Source: Negativicoccus succinicivorans
GTDB lineage: Bacteria; Bacillota; Negativicutes; Veillonellales; Negativicoccaceae
NCBI RefSeq assembly: GCF_018373335.1
Contig: NZ_JAHAHH010000004.1
Coordinates: 1 to 28,118, forward strand
Reading direction: 5' to 3'
DNA length: 28,118 nt
Part shown: in pieces, positions 14,510 through 21,487 of the stretch
Layout of the letters: each line of letters opens with the position of its first letter
Position numbering within the stretch: the stretch's first letter is position 1
Position numbers and translations under genes: made by a program
The notes under the pieces: generated by a model
What the model was told of the DNA's origin: nothing
Database searches by the model: none
What the model saw: only the letters and a program-made list of their open reading frames with translations

Positions 14510-15115
14510 ATGAATCAACCCACGCAAATGACACTCGCGGAATTCACCGCCGCTTTGGCAAGCGCCGCACCGACACCGGGCGGCGGCGGCGCCGGCGCGC
14601 TCGTTGGGGCGCAGGCCGTCGCGTTGGCGCAAATGGTCGCGGAACTGACATTGAAAAATGAACGCTATGCCGACGCGCATGAGGATATGCAAGCGGTGCG
14701 CGAAGAGGCGGAAGGTTTACGCGCCGAGGTTTTGAGCTATATTCAAAAAGACGCGGACGCGTTCGGAGCGCTCGTGGCCGCGTGGCGATTGCCTAAAGAC
14801 GACCCTTCCCGAGCGGCGCGAAATGAAGCGGCGACGCGCGTGGCGGCGGAAGTACCGTTGGCTTTGGCCGAGGCGTGCGCGCGGATTTTTCCGTTGGCGG
14901 CGCAAGTTTTGGAAAAGGGCGTGGCGAGCGCGCGCTCGGACGGGGAATTGGCCGTCTTGTTCGCCGCGGCCGCGATACGCGGAGCGCTCTATAATGTGCG
15001 CATCAACATTAAAAATATGCCCGAAAATGAGTATACTAAACTTCTAATAGCGCGCCAAAAAACGCTGGAAACGCAAGCGGAGCAGGCGGAGCGGGAGTTA
15101 CTCGGGCGCGTGTAG
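14510..15115 (+). CDS. Cyclodeaminase/cyclohydrolase family protein (FchA/FTCD type)
   Basis: This 201-residue all-helical protein resembles the formiminotetrahydrofolate cyclodeaminase domain and bacterial methenyl-tetrahydrofolate cyclohydrolase FchA. The hallmark is the N-terminal FTAALASAAPTPGGGGAGAL, the glycine-rich folate-binding loop, followed by AQMVAELTLKN and a central helix with IQKDADAFGALVAAWRLPKD. C-terminal AAAAIRGALYNVRINIKNM matches the family end. It would act in one-carbon metabolism, linking methenyl- and formyl-tetrahydrofolate or using formimino groups from histidine or purine breakdown. No other folate or histidine gene is nearby. The ATG at 14510 is preceded by AAAGGAG. 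Confidence 0.92.
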   Translation: MNQPTQMTLAEFTAALASAAPTPGGGGAGALVGAQAVALAQMVAELTLKNERYADAHEDMQAVREEAEGLRAEVLSYIQKDADAFGALVAAWRLPKDDPSRAARNEAATRVAAEVPLALAEACARIFPLAAQVLEKGVASARSDGELAVLFAAAAIRGALYNVRINIKNMPENEYTKLLIARQKTLETQAEQAERELLGRV

Positions 15116-15128
15116 CCGCGCGGTCGAC

Positions 15129-15157
15129 TTGGCAAGCAGGCTCAATTCATGTAAAAT
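15129..15157 (+). promoter_or_regulatory. Sigma-70-type promoter of the ompH-like gene
   Basis: TTGGCA (15129-15134) and TAAAAT (15152-15157) are separated by exactly 17 bases. Predicted transcription would begin at about 15164, at the edge of the three-copy repeat. Confidence 0.7.
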
Positions 15158-15161
15158 ATAT

Positions 15162-15193
15162 GTAGTTTCTAGGTAGTAACTATGTAGTAACTA
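15162..15193 (+). repeat. Three tandem 11-bp repeats GTAGTWWCTA in the ompH leader
   Basis: Copies begin at 15162 (GTAGTTTCTA), 15173 (GTAGTAACTA) and 15184 (GTAGTAACTA), an exact 11-base period with one spacer base each. Each unit is a near palindrome (TAGT..CTA). They fill the space between the promoter -10 box and the AAGGAGG ribosome binding site of the ompH-like gene, as expected of an operator or leader element. Confidence 0.75.
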
Positions 15194-15206
15194 AGGAGGA
15201 AACACT

Positions 15207-15653
15207 ATGTTTAAAACAAGTATGATGACGGCCGTATTGGCGGCCGGTACGGTATTGAGTGCGTGCGCTGCGGGCACCGGCGTGTTGAATGTCGACATGG
15301 CATTGCAGGCCAGCCCGAAATATCAGCCGATGGTGCAGCAGATGCAGAAAGTGGAACAGCAGTATGCGCCGCAGCTGAAAGCTATGGAAGCGGACCTCAA
15401 CCAAATGAAAACGCAGCAGGAACAGCAGCAGGCGATGCAAGGCAAATACAAAGCCTTGATTCAGTCCTACATGCAGGATCGTGAAAAAGCGACCGAGGCG
15501 TTGCAAAAAGATTTGAACAAAGCGACGCAGGACGTATTGCGCGATCAGAAACTGGATATCATCCTCGCGCAACCGGTTCAGATTGCCGCTAAAGCGAAAG
15601 ACGAAAAAATCGTTGACGTAACTCCGGAAGTGGCAGCGAAATTGCAAAAATAA
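15207..15653 (+). CDS. OmpH/Skp-like envelope protein with lipoprotein signal
   Basis: This 148-residue protein begins with a signal sequence (MFKTSMMTAVLAAGTVLSAC) whose end LSAC is a lipobox, so Cys20 is probably lipidated after cleavage. The mature part opens with GVLNVDMALQASPKY, matching the OmpH/Skp start, followed by a Gln- and Lys-rich coiled coil (about residues 38-110) and a C-terminal strand-rich end with IILAQPV and VDVTPEVAAKLQK. OmpH/Skp proteins are periplasmic chaperones for outer-membrane proteins. A lipid anchor is unusual for the family. The presence of this gene is the best sign that the organism has an outer membrane. A strong AAGGAGG site, an upstream promoter and a UUCG terminator frame the gene. 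Confidence 0.88.
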   Translation: MFKTSMMTAVLAAGTVLSACAAGTGVLNVDMALQASPKYQPMVQQMQKVEQQYAPQLKAMEADLNQMKTQQEQQQAMQGKYKALIQSYMQDREKATEALQKDLNKATQDVLRDQKLDIILAQPVQIAAKAKDEKIVDVTPEVAAKLQK

Positions 15654-15664
15654 GTGAATTCATT

Positions 15665-15689
15665 AAACCGGCCTTCGGGCCGGTTTTTT
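15665..15689 (+). terminator. Terminator of the ompH-like gene
   Basis: AAACCGGCC / GGCCGGTTT closed by a TTCG tetraloop and followed by a T run, 12 bases after the stop codon. Confidence 0.95.
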
Positions 15690-15736
15690 GCGTCCGAGAA
15701 TCAGAAGTTTTCCGCCGGTACGCGCCGCGGATCGGT

Positions 15737-15778
15737 AACGTTCGCCCTTCTCGATGAGCGAAATTAAGCGAACGTTCG
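15737..15778. promoter_or_regulatory. Putative PurR-binding boxes upstream of purR
   Basis: AACGTTCG (15737-15744) and CGAACGTTCG (15769-15778) share the CGAA core of Firmicutes PurBoxes, in opposing orientations; another CGAA core lies at 15759-15762, 14 bases from the first. In Bacillus subtilis PurR controls its own gene through such boxes. Exact spacing differs from the Bacillus pattern, so this is a candidate operator. Confidence 0.5.
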
Positions 15779-15882
15779 TCATTGTGCGAATACTCCGCGA
15801 AAAAAATATAAATTCATTCTACTTTTTGATGAAAATTAGTGATGAGTATGCTATTCTATACTTACAGAAGAGAGGTGATCTC

Positions 15883-16716
15883 ATGCCAAAACTTCGACGT
15901 GTCGAACGTATGGCGGCGCTGACTAAAATGTTGGCGGACCGTCCGCATGAGCTGATCCCTTTGTCTTTTTTTTGCGATTATTTCGGCATTGCCAAATCGA
16001 CATTGAGCGAAGATCTGCTGTCGGTACGCCGCGCTTTTGATGCGTATCGGTTGGGGTCGCTGGAGACCGTTTTCGGCGCGGCCGGCGGGGTGCGTTACAT
16101 CCCGTATCGGAAGGGGCGCGCCGCCAACCGGGTGCTGGAAACCATGGCGGCGAAACTCGAAAGCGGCGATCGGATTATCGCGGGCGGATTTTTGTACATG
16201 TCGGATATTTTGTACGACTGGCAATGGATGTCGGCAGTGGGAGAAATTTTCATGACCCGCTTTGCCGCCACGCAACCGGACTGCATTATGACAGTGGAGA
16301 CAAAAGGGATCCTGCCGGCCATGATGGTGGCGCGGGCATTTAACAAACCGCTGGTCATCGCGCGGCGCGACAGCCGTGTGACGGAAGGATCGGCAATCAG
16401 CATTAATTACGTTTCGGGTTCCACTAAACGAATTCAGACGATGTCGCTTACCAAGCGGGCGCTCGCGCCGAATCAACGGGTGTTGATTATTGACGACTTC
16501 ATGAAAGCCGGCGGCACCGCGAAAGGCATGAAAGAGCTTGTCTACGAATCGGGTTCGCAAACGGTCGGCGTCGGCGTATTGGTCGCCACCGCGGAGCCGC
16601 GGGAGAAAATGACCGGCGACTATATGCCGTTACTGGTGTTGGAAGGCGTCGATGAAGTGGAACGGCATGTCAGAATTCGCCCTCAGTTGGAACCGGAGGA
16701 GGAAATGAATGAGTAA
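15883..16716 (+). CDS. purR: Pur operon repressor PurR
   Basis: This 277-residue protein has the two-domain Firmicutes PurR layout: an N-terminal winged helix (about residues 1-75; ALTKMLADRPHELIPLSFFC, FGIAKSTLSEDLLSVRRAF) and a phosphoribosyltransferase-like domain with the PRPP-binding loop VLIIDDFMKAGGTAKG near residues 200-220. It represses purine genes and is released by PRPP. Typical also are GGVRYIPY, FLYMSDILYDW and TVETKGILPAM. The start at 15883 follows AGAGGTGAT. It overlaps glmU by 8 bases and leads the conserved purR-glmU-prs-pth order; Prs makes the PRPP that PurR senses, giving functional logic. Confidence 0.97.
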   Translation: MPKLRRVERMAALTKMLADRPHELIPLSFFCDYFGIAKSTLSEDLLSVRRAFDAYRLGSLETVFGAAGGVRYIPYRKGRAANRVLETMAAKLESGDRIIAGGFLYMSDILYDWQWMSAVGEIFMTRFAATQPDCIMTVETKGILPAMMVARAFNKPLVIARRDSRVTEGSAISINYVSGSTKRIQTMSLTKRALAPNQRVLIIDDFMKAGGTAKGMKELVYESGSQTVGVGVLVATAEPREKMTGDYMPLLVLEGVDEVERHVRIRPQLEPEEEMNE

Positions 16717-18079
16717 ACTTGTGGCGACGGTTTTAGCCGCAGGCAAAGGCACGCGCATGAAATCGCGGCAACCGAAAGTGTTGCACGAAGTCGGCGGCGT
16801 ACCGATGGTGTCCCATGTATTGCGGAGCGCGAAGGCGGCGGGCGCAGACGACGCGGTCGTGATTGTCGGCTTCGGCGGCGATCGGGTTGCCGAGCGTCTC
16901 GGTTCGGCGTATCATTACGTTGAGCAAGCCGAACAGTTGGGAACGGGTCATGCTCTCATGCTCGCGCAAGAGGCGTTACAAGACGCGGACACGGTGCTCG
17001 TCATCTGCGGCGATACGCCGCTTTTGCGCGCCGAAACCCTGCGGGAGCTGATCGCGACGCATGCCCGACAGCAGGCGGCGGCGACGATTTTGACGACGAC
17101 GTTCGCCGACCCGACGGGGTACGGTCGGATTATTCGCGATGCGGCGCAGAACGTGCGCAAGATTGTCGAAGAAAAAGACGCGTCGCCGGAAGAGAAAAAA
17201 GTCACGGAAGTCAATACCGGCACCTACTGCTTTGACGCCCGTAAACTGTGGCCGCAGTTGCAACGGATTACCAATGACAACGCGCAAGGCGAATACTATT
17301 TGACCGATGTCATTGATTTGCTGGTCAGCGCCGGCGAAACGGTGACGGCGGCGACCTGCGCGGACAGCGACGAAACGCTCGGCGTGAATTCGCGCGCGCA
17401 ATTGGCGCAGGCGGAAGCGATTTTGCGGCAGCGCAAAAACGCGGAACTGATGGCGCAGGGCGTGACGCTGATCGATCCGGCGCGCACCTATGTGGACGCG
17501 GACGTTCGTGTCGGCCAAGACACGATTCTCGAACCGGGGACGATTTTGCGCAGCGGCACGGTTGTCGGCAACGGTTGCCATATCGGTCCGGATACGGAAC
17601 TCGATCGCACGACGGTCGGCGACAACTCGCATTTGCATCGCACGTACGCGCATGAAGCGAGCGTCGGCAGCGGTTGCGAAATCGGCCCGTACGTTCATTT
17701 GCGGCCGAATACGAGGATCGCGGATCATGTCAAAGTCGGCAACTTCGTCGAAGTGAAAAACAGCACCGTCGGCGAAGGCACCAAACTGCCGCATTTGAGT
17801 TATCTCGGCGACAGCGATATCGGCGGCGGGGTCAACATCGGTTGCGGTACCATTACCGTGAACTACGACGGTCACAAGAAATATCGCACGACGATTGAAG
17901 ACGGAGCGTTCGTCGGCTGCAACAGCAATCTGGTAGCGCCGGTTGTCATCGGTCGCGACGCCTATATCGGCGCGGGCTCGACGATTACCAAAGACGTTCC
18001 GGAAAAAGCGCTCGCCGTAGCGCGCGCTCGGCAATTTGTCAAAGAAGATTGGGTAAAGAAAGCGGAAGAAACAAAATAA
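16709..18079 (+). CDS. glmU: Bifunctional GlmU, UDP-N-acetylglucosamine synthesis
   Basis: This 456-residue enzyme acetylates glucosamine-1-phosphate and then couples it to UTP, giving UDP-GlcNAc for peptidoglycan and lipopolysaccharide. The N-terminal uridyltransferase domain (1-230) has the signature VLAAGKGTRMKSRQPKVLHE, EQLGTGHA, CGDTPLL, and EVNTGTYCFD. The C-terminal left-handed beta-helix (about 250-456) shows hexapeptide repeats, HLRPNTRIADHVKVGNFVEV, LSYLGDSDIG, CGTITVNYDG and GAGSTITKDVPEKALAVARA. Length fits exactly. GGAGGAGG lies upstream of the ATG at 16709, inside the purR 3' end. Confidence 0.98.
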   Translation: MSKLVATVLAAGKGTRMKSRQPKVLHEVGGVPMVSHVLRSAKAAGADDAVVIVGFGGDRVAERLGSAYHYVEQAEQLGTGHALMLAQEALQDADTVLVICGDTPLLRAETLRELIATHARQQAAATILTTTFADPTGYGRIIRDAAQNVRKIVEEKDASPEEKKVTEVNTGTYCFDARKLWPQLQRITNDNAQGEYYLTDVIDLLVSAGETVTAATCADSDETLGVNSRAQLAQAEAILRQRKNAELMAQGVTLIDPARTYVDADVRVGQDTILEPGTILRSGTVVGNGCHIGPDTELDRTTVGDNSHLHRTYAHEASVGSGCEIGPYVHLRPNTRIADHVKVGNFVEVKNSTVGEGTKLPHLSYLGDSDIGGGVNIGCGTITVNYDGHKKYRTTIEDGAFVGCNSNLVAPVVIGRDAYIGAGSTITKDVPEKALAVARARQFVKEDWVKKAEETK

Positions 18080-18092
18080 AGGAGATCACACC

Positions 18093-19046
18093 ATGTCAGT
18101 CGAAACAGGAAAACAACTGAAGTTATTCACCGGAACGGCGCATCCGGAATTGGCCCAGGAGGTCGCGGACTATATCGGCATTCCTGTCGGCAAAGCATTT
18201 TGCGGCCGGTTTAATAACGGTGAAATCCAGGTCATGATTGATGAAAGCGTGCGGGGGACTGACGTCTTCCTGATTCAACCGACGGGTACGCCCGCCAATG
18301 ATAACCTGATGGAACTGTTCATCATGGCGGACGCGTTACGACGCGCCTCGGCTCGTCATATTACCGCGGTCGTTCCCTACTACGGTTACGCGCGTCAGGA
18401 TCGCAAAACGCGCGGCCGTGAACCGATCACCGCGAAACTCGTGGCGGATCTCATGCAGCGTTCCGGCATCACCCGTCTTGTCACGATTGATCTGCACGCG
18501 GGTCAAATTCAAGGATTCTTCGATATTCCCGTGGACCACTTGAAAGCCGCTTCGATTTTAGCGAAGCACATCCGCAAACAGGACATTCCGGATTTGATGA
18601 TCGTTTCGCCCGACTTGGGCGGCGTCACTCGCGCGCGCGACTTGGCGGACCGCGTCGGCGCGCCGATCGCGATCATTGAAAAACGGCGTCCGCGTCCGGG
18701 GGTTGCCGAAGTCATGAATCTGATCGGTTCCGTCGAAGGCAAAAACTGTGTTATCGTCGATGATATCGTCGATACAGCGGGCTCTTTGGTGGAAGGCGCG
18801 AAAGCATTGCAGCGTTTCGGCGCGAAATCCGTACGCGCGGCCTGCACGCATCCGGTGCTGACCGATCCGGCGACGGAACGTCTGGCGGCGTCGAATATTA
18901 AAGAACTTATGATTACGAATACGATTCCGGTTGCGGCGGAAAAACAGCTGCCGAATATCACGCAACTCTCGGTCGCGCCGCTCTTGGGCGAGGCGATCAT
19001 GCGGATTTTCCACAATGTTTCCGTCAGCAAACTGTTTGATAAATAG
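18093..19046 (+). CDS. prs: Ribose-phosphate pyrophosphokinase
   Basis: This 317-residue enzyme makes PRPP from ribose-5-phosphate and ATP for purine, pyrimidine, histidine and NAD synthesis. Signatures: KLFTGTAHPELAQEVADYIG, RFNNGEIQV, VFLIQPTGTPANDNLMEL, VVPYYGYARQDRKTRGREPI with the catalytic flexible loop, TIDLHAGQIQGFFDIPVDHL, VSPDLGGVTRARDLA and the PRPP loop VIVDDIVDTAGS. Class I Prs length. AAAGGAG precedes the ATG, 13 bases after glmU. Confidence 0.98.
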   Translation: MSVETGKQLKLFTGTAHPELAQEVADYIGIPVGKAFCGRFNNGEIQVMIDESVRGTDVFLIQPTGTPANDNLMELFIMADALRRASARHITAVVPYYGYARQDRKTRGREPITAKLVADLMQRSGITRLVTIDLHAGQIQGFFDIPVDHLKAASILAKHIRKQDIPDLMIVSPDLGGVTRARDLADRVGAPIAIIEKRRPRPGVAEVMNLIGSVEGKNCVIVDDIVDTAGSLVEGAKALQRFGAKSVRAACTHPVLTDPATERLAASNIKELMITNTIPVAAEKQLPNITQLSVAPLLGEAIMRIFHNVSVSKLFDK

Positions 19047-19055
19047 AGGTTTGTT

Positions 19056-19631
19056 TTGCAGTTGATTGTAGGCTTGGGAAATCCCGGCAGCAAGTACGCC
19101 GGTACGCGTCATAACGCCGGTTTCATGGCGGTCGCGGCGATCGCTGAAAAATACGGCGTGACGCGCTGGAAAGAGGAGCATCAGGCGCATACCGCGACGA
19201 TTAACATCGACGGTGAAAAGGTAATGCTGGTCATGCCGCAAACGTTCATGAATTTGAGCGGCGACGCGGTCGGTCCGCTCATGCGCTATTACAAACTTTC
19301 ACCGGCGGACGTAATCGTGATTTACGATGATATGGATTTGCCCGTCGGCCAGTTGCGCCTGCGGGTCAAAGGTTCCGCCGGCGGACACAACGGGATGAAA
19401 TCGGTGATCGCGCATTTGGGCACCGATCAATTTCCGCATGTTCGCATCGGCATCGGTCGGCCGCAACCCGGCTGGACCGTCATTGATCATGTGCTGGCGC
19501 GTCCGCAGGAAGATGACGCGACGGCGATGGCGGAAGGGGTTCAACAGGCAGCCGAGGCGGCAGTCGGCATCTGCACGCTCGGCATGGATCTGGCGATGAA
19601 CCGTTTCAATCCGCTCAAACGTACGCGCTGA
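19056..19631 (+). CDS. pth: Peptidyl-tRNA hydrolase
   Basis: This 191-residue enzyme releases tRNA from peptidyl-tRNA that drops off ribosomes. Conserved features include LIVGLGNPGSKYAGTRHNAG with the catalytic His, PQTFMNLSG, VIVIYDDMDLPVGQLRLR with its active-site Asp, GSAGGHNGMKSVI and RIGIGRP. I used the TTG start at 19056; the family sequence begins there and AGAGG lies upstream. It completes the purR-glmU-prs-pth run. The stop codon is two bases from a new promoter. Confidence 0.97.
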   Translation: MQLIVGLGNPGSKYAGTRHNAGFMAVAAIAEKYGVTRWKEEHQAHTATINIDGEKVMLVMPQTFMNLSGDAVGPLMRYYKLSPADVIVIYDDMDLPVGQLRLRVKGSAGGHNGMKSVIAHLGTDQFPHVRIGIGRPQPGWTVIDHVLARPQEDDATAMAEGVQQAAEAAVGICTLGMDLAMNRFNPLKRTR

Positions 19632-19632
19632 A

Positions 19633-19662
19633 TTGACAACTGTTCTTATTTTGGGTTATACT
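19633..19662 (+). promoter_or_regulatory. Consensus sigma-70 promoter of the 65-residue protein gene
   Basis: TTGACA (19633-19638) and TATACT (19657-19662) lie 18 bases apart, beginning right after the pth stop codon. The -35 box is a perfect consensus match. Confidence 0.8.
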
Positions 19663-19669
19663 ATCTCCA

Positions 19670-19691
19670 CTACATAAAGGAACATATGTAG
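19670..19691 (+). repeat. 7-bp inverted repeat at the predicted transcript start
   Basis: CTACATA (19670-19676) and TATGTAG (19685-19691) are perfect inverted copies around an 8-base centre. They lie next to the predicted transcription start, so the element could be a 5' mRNA hairpin or an operator. Confidence 0.6.
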
Positions 19692-19715
19692 CGAAAGCAT
19701 GAAGGAGGTAGGAAC

Positions 19716-19913
19716 ATGAGCAAGATTAATACCCTGACAAGTCAGTTAGCGGTACTCGGTTACACCGGGTTTGAAATCAGCGAGCTCATTCGGTCCGTCA
19801 CTCATGGTCGAACGTTACATCAATTGAATCGCGCGGCGTTGCGTCGCGTGACGAACGTGCTCGAACAATATGTGCGACTGGGAACCGATTATGTCGCTAA
19901 CTATAGCAAGTAG
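19716..19913 (+). CDS. Unrecognised small protein (65 residues)
   Basis: I do not recognise this protein. It begins MSKINTLTSQLAVLGYTGF, is basic and probably mostly helical, and has no signal peptide or membrane segment. A helix-turn-helix-like pattern (QLAVLGYTGFEISELIRSV) is conceivable but not established. The reality of the gene is well supported: a consensus promoter, a strong GAAGGAGGTAG ribosome binding site spaced correctly from the ATG and a terminator just after the stop. High investment in such short transcription suggests abundant expression. It is most likely a small regulatory or nucleoid-type protein, but that is a guess. Confidence 0.82.
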   Translation: MSKINTLTSQLAVLGYTGFEISELIRSVTHGRTLHQLNRAALRRVTNVLEQYVRLGTDYVANYSK

Positions 19914-19923
19914 CAGGTAACCG

Positions 19924-19958
19924 AAAACGTCTATGCCGAACGGCATGGACGTTTTTTT
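19924..19958 (+). terminator. Terminator of the 65-residue protein gene
   Basis: AAAACGTCTATGCC / GGCATGGACGTTTT, one G-T pair, loop GAAC, with a T run at the right end. Confidence 0.88.
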
Positions 19959-19970
19959 ACAAGGAGAATT

Positions 19971-20435
19971 ATGCAGCGAAAACAGCCTCGCCAACGGACG
20001 ATGGGTATGTCCGTCAAGGCGATTATTTGGCACCGCGGACGAATTTTAATTTTACAAAAAAAGGATCGTCCCGGCCGTCATCCGTGGGAGTTTCCCGGCG
20101 GCGGTTTGGAATTCGGCGAAGATTTCGCGGCGGCGTTACGGCGGGAAGTCAAAGAGGAAACCGGTCTTACCGTGCATATTTTAGGGCCGGTCGGTCTGTG
20201 GAATTTTCGTCGGCATCCGGTGCGGCCGTTGACCGGCGTCATGTTTATTTGCCGTTCCGATACGGAGAAAGTCACTCTTTCCTTTGAACATTTGGCGTAT
20301 CGCTGGGTGCGCCCGGAAGAACTCGCCGAGTATCCGTTGCACGCGTCGTTGCGCAAAGCGCTCGCGCAAATCCGACCGGCGCAGTTGGCGCAGGCGGCGA
20401 AACTCGCGCAACAACTGGTGGGGGAAAACAAATGA
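19971..20435 (+). CDS. Nudix hydrolase
   Basis: This 154-residue protein contains a complete Nudix box, GGLEFGEDFAAALRREVKEE followed by TGL (about residues 43-65), matching Gx5Ex7REUxEExGU. Such enzymes hydrolyse nucleoside diphosphates linked to another group; the substrate cannot be read. The N-terminus is basic (QRKQPRQRT). The C-terminal 30 residues are Ala/Gln-rich and helical. AAGGAG precedes the ATG, and its TGA overlaps the next ATG (ATGA), coupling it with the ArsC/Spx-fold gene. Confidence 0.92.
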   Translation: MQRKQPRQRTMGMSVKAIIWHRGRILILQKKDRPGRHPWEFPGGGLEFGEDFAAALRREVKEETGLTVHILGPVGLWNFRRHPVRPLTGVMFICRSDTEKVTLSFEHLAYRWVRPEELAEYPLHASLRKALAQIRPAQLAQAAKLAQQLVGENK

Positions 20436-20773
20436 TTCAAATCATCGGTACGAAAAAAAATCGCGCCACGCAGCACGCGTTACGCTTTTTTAAAGAACGG
20501 CGCATCACATTTCAATGGCGGGATCTGACGGAAAAAGGACTCAGCCGCGGCGAACTGGAAAATATTCGCAGTCGCCTGAAAACGTTGCCGCTGGATCGGG
20601 AAGGGAAAGTCTTTCGCGCCGCGGTACGCCCGGGCGAAAGTTTTGATCCGCTGACTTTGGCGTTGCAAGAACCGCTGGTCTTGGAACTTCCCATTGTGCG
20701 CACGAAAACACAAGCCGCGAGCGGCATGGCTCCCGAACGTTGGCAGGAAATGGCGCGGGAGGAAGCGAAATGA
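20432..20773 (+). CDS. ArsC/Spx-fold protein lacking the catalytic cysteine
   Basis: This 113-residue protein resembles the ArsC/Spx/YffB thioredoxin-like family in length and layout: a first strand and loop (MIQIIGTKKNRATQHAL), FFKERRITFQWRDLTEKGLS, a middle helical region and the signature LQEPLVLELPIVRTK, which corresponds to the cis-proline strand before the C-terminal helix. The first loop has no cysteine where arsenate reductases and Spx have CxxS/CxxC, so redox chemistry is unlikely. It may be a degenerate or regulatory member. Its ATG overlaps the Nudix stop and its TGA overlaps the tmk ATG, so translation is coupled on both sides. Confidence 0.75.
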   Translation: MIQIIGTKKNRATQHALRFFKERRITFQWRDLTEKGLSRGELENIRSRLKTLPLDREGKVFRAAVRPGESFDPLTLALQEPLVLELPIVRTKTQAASGMAPERWQEMAREEAK

Positions 20774-21447
20774 AAGGACGTCTGATTGTCTTTGAAGGCG
20801 CTGACGGCAGCGGGAAAGCTACGCAGGCGGCTCTGTTAAAAGAAGCGCTTACGGCGCGCGGCGAGCGGGTCAAAAGCGTCACCTTTCCGAACTATGAGAG
20901 TCCGGCGGCGGGACCGGTGCGCATGTATCTGGCCGGTGAATTCGGCGCGCATCCGGATGATGTGAGCCCGTACGCGGCCTCCACCTTGTACGCGGTTGAC
21001 CGTTACGCGTCGTATAAAAGCGACTGGGGCGCGTTTTATGAAGCGGGCGGCACGGTAGTCGCGGATCGTTACGTGACGTCCAACATGGTGCATCAGATGA
21101 CCAAGCTGCGCAGCGCGAAAGAAAAACGCGAATTTTTGCAGTGGCTGGACGCGTTTGAATACGGCACGCTCGAATTGCCGCGTCCCGATCTCGTCATTTT
21201 GCTCGATATTCCGCGTGACGTTTCCGAGAAGCTGTTGGCGGCGCGCACGCAAAATAAAGATCAGGCCGCGCAAGCGACCGATATCCATGAAGCGGATCGT
21301 GAATATTTGGCACGTTGCTATGCCGCCTACGATCTTTTGGCGCCGCATTACGGCTGGGTCCGGATCCGCTGCACGGACGGTGACCGTTTGTTGACGGTGG
21401 AAGAAATACATGCCAAGGTACTGGCGTGTGTGACGGGCAACCGTTAA
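20770..21447 (+). CDS. tmk: Thymidylate kinase
   Basis: This 225-residue protein phosphorylates dTMP to dTDP. The P-loop is FEGADGSGKATQ at residues 8-19; the GSGKATQ variant differs from the more common GAGKSTQ. FPNYESPAAGPVRMYLAGEF, STLYAVDRYASY, VVADRYVTSNMVHQ and DLVILLDIPRDVSEKLL correspond to the family substrate-binding and DRY-like motifs. Its length is slightly more than that of the usual 205-215. The start at 20770 is where the family sequence begins; GGGAGGAAG precedes it in the ArsC-like 3' end (ATGA overlap). A bidirectional terminator follows. The closest alternative is a deoxynucleoside kinase. Confidence 0.9.
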   Translation: MKGRLIVFEGADGSGKATQAALLKEALTARGERVKSVTFPNYESPAAGPVRMYLAGEFGAHPDDVSPYAASTLYAVDRYASYKSDWGAFYEAGGTVVADRYVTSNMVHQMTKLRSAKEKREFLQWLDAFEYGTLELPRPDLVILLDIPRDVSEKLLAARTQNKDQAAQATDIHEADREYLARCYAAYDLLAPHYGWVRIRCTDGDRLLTVEEIHAKVLACVTGNR

Positions 21448-21455
21448 ATAAGCAC

Positions 21456-21487
21456 AAAAAAAGAATCCCGAGCGGGATTCTTTTTTT
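21456..21487. terminator. Bidirectional terminator between tmk and the YitT-family gene
   Basis: AAAAAAAGAATCCC / GGGATTCTTTTTTT with loop GAGC, serving both converging genes; the YitT stop codon lies at its right edge. Confidence 0.9.

Noticed and set aside
14511..15115. Cyclodeaminase-family gene as a full formiminotransferase-cyclodeaminase
   Set aside because: Only the cyclodeaminase-type domain is present, with no formiminotransferase domain or neighbouring hut genes.
15162..15193. CRISPR or mobile-element ends
   Set aside because: The three 11-base units are too short and evenly spaced for CRISPR and there is no cas gene or transposase nearby.
16976..18034. A 352-codon frame antisense to glmU
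   Set aside because: GlmU is unmistakable on the plus strand; the antisense frame has a shadow-like Arg/Asp-rich composition and no ribosome binding site.
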